Under the pieces are notes generated by a model. The model was not told the DNA's origin and ran no database searches. It saw only the letters and a program-made list of their open reading frames with translations. Below are positions 59,064 through 64,000 of a stretch of DNA of 64,000 bases, in pieces (positions within the stretch are counted from its first letter, which is position 1; every line of letters begins with the position of its first letter). Origin of the DNA: an uncultured Eubacterium sp. (lineage in GTDB: Bacteria; Bacillota; Clostridia; Oscillospirales; Acutalibacteraceae); NCBI GenBank assembly GCA_910583925.1, contig CAJTZJ010000002.1, positions 73,738-137,737 on the forward strand, in the 5' to 3' direction. The translations under genes were made by a program, and so were the position numbers.

Positions 59064-60629
59064 ATGTCAAAAACAAAAAGAATTGATTTGAAAAATTCAA
59101 CAGCAAAAGAAATTATTGCATTTTCATTGCTGCCGTTTGGTCTTTTAACAATTCAGACACTGATTAACACGGCATTGAATTTGTACTTAACCGATGTTCT
59201 TGGTTTAACCCTTGCAATGACCTCTATTGTGCTTTCGGCAACAAAAATCTGGGATGCCGTTAACGATCCGATGATGGGTATGATTGTTGATAAAACAAGA
59301 ACAAAAAAAGGTAAATGCAGACCTTACATATTATGGATGGTTGTTCCTGCCTGTCTTGCAACAGCTATGCTTTTCTTCCCTGTAAACTTTGGTCAAAGGG
59401 GTAATTTCATCTATGTAATTATTGCATATATTGTTTATTACACATTCTATACGGCTCTTGATATTCCTTATCAGGGTTTGAATACACTTGTTTTCCCCGA
59501 AGATAAAGTCAGAGTAAAAGCTGTTTCTATTTCCAACACAGTCGGCTCTATCGGAACCATTCTTCCGTCTGTTCTTTTCTTTACAATTGCAGGCTTGTGG
59601 GGAACAGGCAATGCAAATGAAAAGCAGGGCTATTTCTGGAGTGCGGTTATCTTTGCTGTAATGGCAGGTATCCCTATTGTTATTTCCTATTTTGGTGTTA
59701 AGGAAAAAGTTTATATTCCTCCTAAGAAAACAAAGTATTTCAAGGGGCTTAAAATTGTATTTTCTGACAGCAAAATGAGAGTGCTTACAGTTTGTGCTTT
59801 CTTTACAGCTATTGTAAATCTCGGTGCTATTTTCCTTCCTTATTTTGCAAAATGGAACTGCATCGGTGTTATTCCTATGGATCAGCTCTGTGGCTGGATT
59901 CAGGAGAAAACCGGTATTGCGATTTCCTTAACAAATGAAGGTCTTTTAACTCCTGTCCTTCAGATAGGAAGCGGTATTTCATATATGCTTTCCATGGTTC
60001 TTATTCCTCCGCTTCTTAAGAAGATGGATAAGAAAACACTTTGGATATGGATGAGCTTTATCGGTGCAATTGCTGATATTATTACATTTATCATTGGTGT
60101 ATGGGTTGTTCCTTATAATACAGTTCCCGGTGTTATCCTTTACACGGTTCTCAGATTCTTTACCAACTTCCCTGTTGGTATGAGCCTTGTTCTTCTTATT
60201 GCAATGTTCTCTGATACAGTTGATGATATTGAGATGAGATCCAAGGAAAGGCTTGAGGGTACCGTATTCTCGTTCAGAAGCCTTGTTAACAAAGTTTCAA
60301 TTGCTGTATTTAATGTTGTTATGCTCAATATTGTAAACTTCTTTGGTTATGAAGCATCAAAGATGGCATCTATTTCACAGGATTATACGATTCCGCTTAT
60401 TTCTTCAACAACGCAGGCAAGCATTATTGACGGTACGAACTATACAACAGTCCTTAATGTTATCTTCTTTATGCTTACAGGTCTTGGAGCTATCGGTCTT
60501 ATCTTCCAGGCAATTCCAATGTTCTTCTATAAATTTGATGAAAAGGGTCAGGAAGCTAAGCTTAAGAAATTCAGAGAAGAAAAAGAAAAAGAATATCAGG
60601 CAGAGCTTGATAATGCTATGCAGGCATAA
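59064..60629 (+). CDS. GPH-family transporter (MFS), long form
   Basis: A 521-residue glycoside-pentoside-hexuronide symporter. Diagnostic elements: KIWDAVNDPMMGMIVDKTRT, KKGKCRPYILWM and ERLEGTVFSFRSLVNKVSI. An insert between helices about residue 270-300 and a long charged coiled C-terminus (KFREEKEKEYQAEL) make it longer than the carrier at 32520. It stands alone, without glycosidase neighbours, so the substrate cannot be guessed. SD caggag precedes the ATG. Confidence 0.88.
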   Translation: MSKTKRIDLKNSTAKEIIAFSLLPFGLLTIQTLINTALNLYLTDVLGLTLAMTSIVLSATKIWDAVNDPMMGMIVDKTRTKKGKCRPYILWMVVPACLATAMLFFPVNFGQRGNFIYVIIAYIVYYTFYTALDIPYQGLNTLVFPEDKVRVKAVSISNTVGSIGTILPSVLFFTIAGLWGTGNANEKQGYFWSAVIFAVMAGIPIVISYFGVKEKVYIPPKKTKYFKGLKIVFSDSKMRVLTVCAFFTAIVNLGAIFLPYFAKWNCIGVIPMDQLCGWIQEKTGIAISLTNEGLLTPVLQIGSGISYMLSMVLIPPLLKKMDKKTLWIWMSFIGAIADIITFIIGVWVVPYNTVPGVILYTVLRFFTNFPVGMSLVLLIAMFSDTVDDIEMRSKERLEGTVFSFRSLVNKVSIAVFNVVMLNIVNFFGYEASKMASISQDYTIPLISSTTQASIIDGTNYTTVLNVIFFMLTGLGAIGLIFQAIPMFFYKFDEKGQEAKLKKFREEKEKEYQAELDNAMQA

Positions 60630-60644
60630 TACAAATCAAAAATT

Positions 60645-60682
60645 AACGGAGAGTTTGGGGTATCCCAATCTCTCCGTTTTTT
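60645..60682 (+). terminator. Terminator of the second GPH transporter
   Basis: Nine outer pairs (60645-60653 with 60670-60678) plus an inner GGG/CCC, then TTTTTT. Confidence 0.9.
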
Positions 60683-60708
60683 ATACGCTTTTTAATATGC
60701 TTCGTTTT

Positions 60709-61392
60709 TTAGGCTGTTTTATTCTCAGCTTCTTTTGTTATAAATAGAAGAAAAAACACAATTAATAATCCGAAGGCAGCAAATAAAACAGCTTTAATAC
60801 CTAAAACACTTGTTGTTGCAGCACCGATTGCTGCACCGATTATAAAGAATAGAATGATTCCGAAATATTGAAGCGAGCGGTTTAAGCTTTCCTTGCTTTT
60901 TGAAGTGAAAAAGCTGAAAAGCAGCTCGGCTGCGCTTCTTAAGTTTCCCGTGCACATAGTTGTTGCTATTGAATTTCCGTTTACTGTTCGGAAGCTTTGA
61001 ACCTGAAGCGAGCAAACAAAGGAAACAAGCGTATTGGTTATCAGATTATTTGCTCTGCTTGACGGAAGAAATGCAGAAAGCACCAAAATTACTATCTCAA
61101 AAGCAAGGATAATCTGTCTCCAATGAAGAAAGCTGTTTTTTCTGAAATTCTTTTTGATGGTTTCCGAAATCAAGATTCCTGCAACAAATGCAAGTATCGG
61201 AATGATATATTGCCCTGCGCCGGAAAAATTCCCCTCGGAAAGCTTGATTCCCATTAAAACGATGTTTCCTGTTTGTGCATTTGCAAAAACTGCCCCTCGG
61301 CAGATATAGGTATATGCGTCAAGAAATCCGCCAACAACCGCTAAAAAAGCACCTGTTAAGAACGCATCGGACATCTGTTTGCTTTTGTTCAT
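60709..61392 (-). CDS. YoaK/DUF1275 membrane protein
   Basis: A 227-residue membrane protein with about six helices. FLAVVGGFLDAYTYICRGAV, FANAQTGNIVLMG and TTMCTGNLRSAAELLFSFF are typical of DUF1275. Function unknown. The ATG at 61392 has a modest SD (AAAAGAG); a TTG at 61413 is possible. Confidence 0.88.
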   Translation of the reverse strand: MNKSKQMSDAFLTGAFLAVVGGFLDAYTYICRGAVFANAQTGNIVLMGIKLSEGNFSGAGQYIIPILAFVAGILISETIKKNFRKNSFLHWRQIILAFEIVILVLSAFLPSSRANNLITNTLVSFVCSLQVQSFRTVNGNSIATTMCTGNLRSAAELLFSFFTSKSKESLNRSLQYFGIILFFIIGAAIGAATTSVLGIKAVLFAAFGLLIVFFLLFITKEAENKTA

Positions 61393-61450
61393 TTTGTCAA
61401 CTCTTTTCCGCAATTCTGCATTTTTTTGCTGCTGTTTTGGTTATGTCTGT

Positions 61451-63235
61451 TTATGCTTTTTGATATTTTTCTGCCTGCAGATTAAACATATAAGCGTATT
61501 TGCCGTTTTTGCTCATAAGCTCGCTGTGTGTGCCGCTTTCTATGATGGTTCCGTTTTCCATAACATAAATTTTATCTGCGTTTCTTGTTGTTGAAAGCCT
61601 GTGAGAAATGAAGATTACAGTTTTATTTTCTGCTGCTTCCATCATAGCCTTGTTCAGATTGTATTCTGCAACAGGGTCAAGGTTTGCAGAAGGCTCATCC
61701 ATTATTACATAAGGACAGCTTTTGTAAAATGCTCTTGAAACGGCTACCTTTTGCGCTTCGCCGCCTGAAAGCATAGTACCATTATCATCAAATTCGCGCA
61801 GCAGTTCGGTATCTATTCCGTTTTCCGTTTTTTTTGTGAAACCGGCGTGCTCAAGAGCAGTTTGCACTTCTTTTCTGTCAGGGTTGATATTAAGTGCAAC
61901 ATTTTCTCCAAGAGAAGCAGCGAATATCTGAAAGTCCTGAAATACTGCTGAAAAGCGGTTTCTGTGGGAAGCAACTGTTTCGTCTTTTATATTTCTTCCG
62001 CCTATAAGAATTTCGCCGTCAGTAACATCATAAAGTCGCAGTAAAAGGTTTGTAAGTGTTGTTTTTCCTGCACCGTTGTAGCCGACAAGGGCAATCTTTT
62101 CCTTTGGCTTTAAGGTTAAGCTGATGTTTTTCAGCGTTGGTTCACTGTTTCCCGGATAGGTAAAGGAAACATTTTTTAGCTCTATTTCCTCTGCAACATT
62201 GTTGTCTGCCGTATGCTTGCCGTCTTTAATTCTGCTTTTTTCCTTAAGAAATTCTCTGTATTTCTCAATCATTCTGGATTGCTCTGAGAAATTCCGTGTA
62301 ATATGAATGGTTAAAAATGCAAATGCGCTTGCAATATTTGCAGCACCGTTAAAGGTGGCAACAAAATCTCCTGCCGAAAGAGTGTGCGATTTAAGCACGC
62401 AGTATCCGAGATAAAGCGGCAGAATAAACATAAAGCCGATAATCTGAACGCCGTTTTCCTGAAAAAAGTAAATTGTGTCTATCTTTTTAACATATTTTCT
62501 CTGGTTTTCGATAACATCGTCTGCCGCTTCATTGTACCGTTCAATAAGCAGTGATTTGATGCCGTTCATTCTTACCTCTTTTGCGTAATCCTGTAAATAG
62601 AAAATTCTTGCAAAATAATCTGCTCTGCGGTGCAGCCGATTGTTGTCTATTCTTCTCTGTGATTGAAGTTTGCCTATCTTTCTGCTTATCGGTGTGAAAA
62701 TGATGATGGTTACAAGAATGATTAAAAGGCATACAGGGTCTATAGCAAGTATAATTGTTCCGATTGTAATGAGTGAAACAAGCTCGTTAACATATCCGCT
62801 GACCATGTTCAGAATTCCCTGAAAGCTTCCTGCTGATGCTTCTATTGCCAGAATAAAGCTGTTATAGAAGTGTGGGTTATCGTATGATTCAAGATCAAGC
62901 TGCTTGGCTTTTTCGTAGAATTTTTCACTCAGTCCCTTTTGTGTTTTTTCTTTTGCTACATTCCAGTAGAATTCCCTGTAAAGCCAGCTTATTATTCTGC
63001 TTATAATGATTACTGCTGCAATGATAAGAACAGCATAAATGATTTTGGTTTTATTACCATCGCCTGTTGCAATGTCAATAACATATTTAATACCAAGCAC
63101 GGCAACAAGCTTTGTGGGCAGAGAAAGCATAATCTTCCACAGGCATTCTCCGATTACAAGGGCAGGGGATATTTTAAATAAAATCCCAAGGAAGAAAAAG
63201 ATGTTGGAAAATGTGGAGTGTTCAGTTTTCTTCAT
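61451..63235 (-). CDS. ABC exporter half-transporter (permease-ATPase)
   Basis: A 594-residue type IV ABC half-transporter. Membrane domain with six helices (about 15-330), then ATPase: Walker A GYNGAGKTTLTNLLLR, Q-loop FQDFQIFA, signature MLSGGEAQKV and Walker B YVIMDEPSANLDP. The ATG at 63235 follows GGAGGGGGAAGAGT; the longer ORF upstream overlaps the neighbour and lacks an SD. It overlaps the other ABC gene by 14 bases, so the two are probably a heterodimer. Cargo unknown; no precursor peptide gene is in view. Confidence 0.92.
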   Translation of the reverse strand: MKKTEHSTFSNIFFFLGILFKISPALVIGECLWKIMLSLPTKLVAVLGIKYVIDIATGDGNKTKIIYAVLIIAAVIIISRIISWLYREFYWNVAKEKTQKGLSEKFYEKAKQLDLESYDNPHFYNSFILAIEASAGSFQGILNMVSGYVNELVSLITIGTIILAIDPVCLLIILVTIIIFTPISRKIGKLQSQRRIDNNRLHRRADYFARIFYLQDYAKEVRMNGIKSLLIERYNEAADDVIENQRKYVKKIDTIYFFQENGVQIIGFMFILPLYLGYCVLKSHTLSAGDFVATFNGAANIASAFAFLTIHITRNFSEQSRMIEKYREFLKEKSRIKDGKHTADNNVAEEIELKNVSFTYPGNSEPTLKNISLTLKPKEKIALVGYNGAGKTTLTNLLLRLYDVTDGEILIGGRNIKDETVASHRNRFSAVFQDFQIFAASLGENVALNINPDRKEVQTALEHAGFTKKTENGIDTELLREFDDNGTMLSGGEAQKVAVSRAFYKSCPYVIMDEPSANLDPVAEYNLNKAMMEAAENKTVIFISHRLSTTRNADKIYVMENGTIIESGTHSELMSKNGKYAYMFNLQAEKYQKA

Positions 63236-64000
63236 ACTCTTCCCCCTCCTTTGTATTGTAGCTTGATGCCTGCAGTGCAAACATTTTTGCATATTCTCCG
63301 TTGTTTGCCATAAGTCTGTTGTGGCTTCCGCTTTCAAGAACGGATCCATTTCCCAAAACAAAAATATTATCTGAAAGAACTGCGCTGGAAAGCCTGTGTG
63401 ATATGTAAATAACGGTTTTATTTTTTGTTGCATGAATCAGATTTTCATACATTTTATATTCGGCAATCGGGTCAAGCGCCGAGGATGGTTCATCCAGAAT
63501 TGCAACATCAAAATCACTTGCAAACATTCTTGCTACTGCCGTTTTCTGTGCTTCTCCTCCTGAAAGTCCTGCTCCGTTTTCATCAAATTCCCTTGTAAGC
63601 ACAGTGTCTGCGCCGTTTTTCAGAGTTTGAATTTTATCGTAAACGCCGCTTTGTTTCAGTGCTTCTTCAGCAGTAAGCTTATCCTCTTTGCTACAGTTTC
63701 TGCACATTATATTTTCATTAACGGAAAGAGCAAAGGTTTTGTAATCCTGAAAAACGGTTGCAAACTTTAACCGTAAGCTTTCAAGCTTGTATTCTTTGAT
63801 GTTTATTCCGTTATAAAGAATTTCGCCGCTTGTTACATCATAAAATCTGAGCAGAAGCTTAACAAATGTTGTTTTTCCTGCACCGTTAACACCTACAACA
63901 GCAACAGTTTGTCCCTTTTCTATTTTCAGATTAACATTCTGCAGTGAATATTTTTCGGCAGACGGATATTTGAAATAAACATTTTTGAATTCAAGGCTTT
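63222..64000 (-). CDS. ABC exporter half-transporter, partial (N-terminal part outside window)
   Basis: The frame is open up to the right edge, so the start lies beyond base 64000. Visible is the ATPase domain only: Walker A GVNGAGKTTFVKLLLRFYD, Q-loop FQDYKTFALS, signature LSGGEAQKT, Walker B DVAILDEPSSALDP and the switch His in YISHRLSS. It precedes the complete ABC gene on the minus strand with a 14-base overlap, forming a two-gene exporter. Confidence 0.95.
   Translation of the reverse strand, partial: SLEFKNVYFKYPSAEKYSLQNVNLKIEKGQTVAVVGVNGAGKTTFVKLLLRFYDVTSGEILYNGINIKEYKLESLRLKFATVFQDYKTFALSVNENIMCRNCSKEDKLTAEEALKQSGVYDKIQTLKNGADTVLTREFDENGAGLSGGEAQKTAVARMFASDFDVAILDEPSSALDPIAEYKMYENLIHATKNKTVIYISHRLSSAVLSDNIFVLGNGSVLESGSHNRLMANNGEYAKMFALQASSYNTKEGEEYEEN

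Overview
The window looks like chromosome from a low-to-moderate G+C, anaerobic Clostridia, most likely a gut Oscillospirales/Ruminococcaceae-type bacterium. This is inferred from gene content: an Rnf complex, a Spo0A-C-only protein, LacZ, GH31 with GPH transporters, clostridial FMN-binding lipoproteins, A/T-rich spacers with consensus sigma-A promoters, and strong AGGAGG ribosome binding sites. No rRNA operon, CRISPR array or integrase gene was seen. One tRNA gene (Ser-GGA) is present.

Layout. 1-4507: rnfCDGEAB (rnfC cut by the window edge), a membrane ferredoxin:NAD+ oxidoreductase. 4526-8315: a flavin-related follow-on block with an FMN_bind-like repeat lipoprotein, an ApbE flavin transferase, a second FMN-binding protein, a NusG-domain-II protein and a Gx-type membrane protein. 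ApbE is the expected enzyme for covalent FMN on RnfD and RnfG. 8518-14103: SLC13/ArsB-type permease, cytidylate-kinase-like protein, secA and a lipoprotein. 14193-18145: an orphan undecaprenyl-phosphate sugar transferase whose 5' end looks frameshifted at a T7 run, then a LacZ-type beta-galactosidase. 18339-28565: radical SAM/SPASM protein, CNNM/CorC protein, pth, mfd, M23 peptidase, Ca2+/Na+ antiporter and CapA-like protein. 28637-30077: glnA behind a consensus promoter and a leader terminator. 30150-30498: two gene scraps (XRE regulator, Fn3-like tail) fused tail to head.

30552-37584 is a minus-strand block: GDPD, a Pr6Pr-type membrane protein, and an operon of carboxylesterase, GH31 glycosidase and GPH sugar symporter. 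37750-41640 is an A/T-rich island (PEBP protein, membrane protein, two alpha/beta hydrolases, a broken GNAT gene). It ends at tRNA-Ser and carries a 15-bp copy of the tRNA 3' end at its far edge. Two paralogous structured elements, possibly small RNAs, lie at its margins. 41794-45700: Spo0A-C-only gene with three TGTCG-type boxes, a purine nucleoside phosphorylase, and a three-gene phage-tail fragment. The large phage protein ends in a C-type-lectin module that matches the variable region of diversity-generating retroelement targets, but no reverse transcriptase is in the window. 45828-46133 is a MITE-like 306-bp element with 32-bp imperfect inverted ends.

46144-50015: thiI, cysteine desulfurase, a HAD-Nudix fusion and a hotdog thioesterase, in one minus-strand operon. 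50216-54103: acyltransferase-like membrane protein, a sigma-region-4 protein pair, a candidate ~105-nt small RNA with its own promoter and terminator, a 33-residue membrane peptide and phosphoglucomutase. 54233-64000: ComM-type ATPase, LUD protein, threonine ammonia-lyase followed by RidA (which removes the enamine/imine that IlvA makes), RadC, a second GPH transporter, a YoaK protein and a two-subunit ABC exporter cut by the right edge.

The items most deserving follow-up are the island and its paired structured elements, the DGR-like variable protein, the 52.1-kb candidate RNA, the glnA leader, the RnfG duplication and the homopolymer-frameshift genes.
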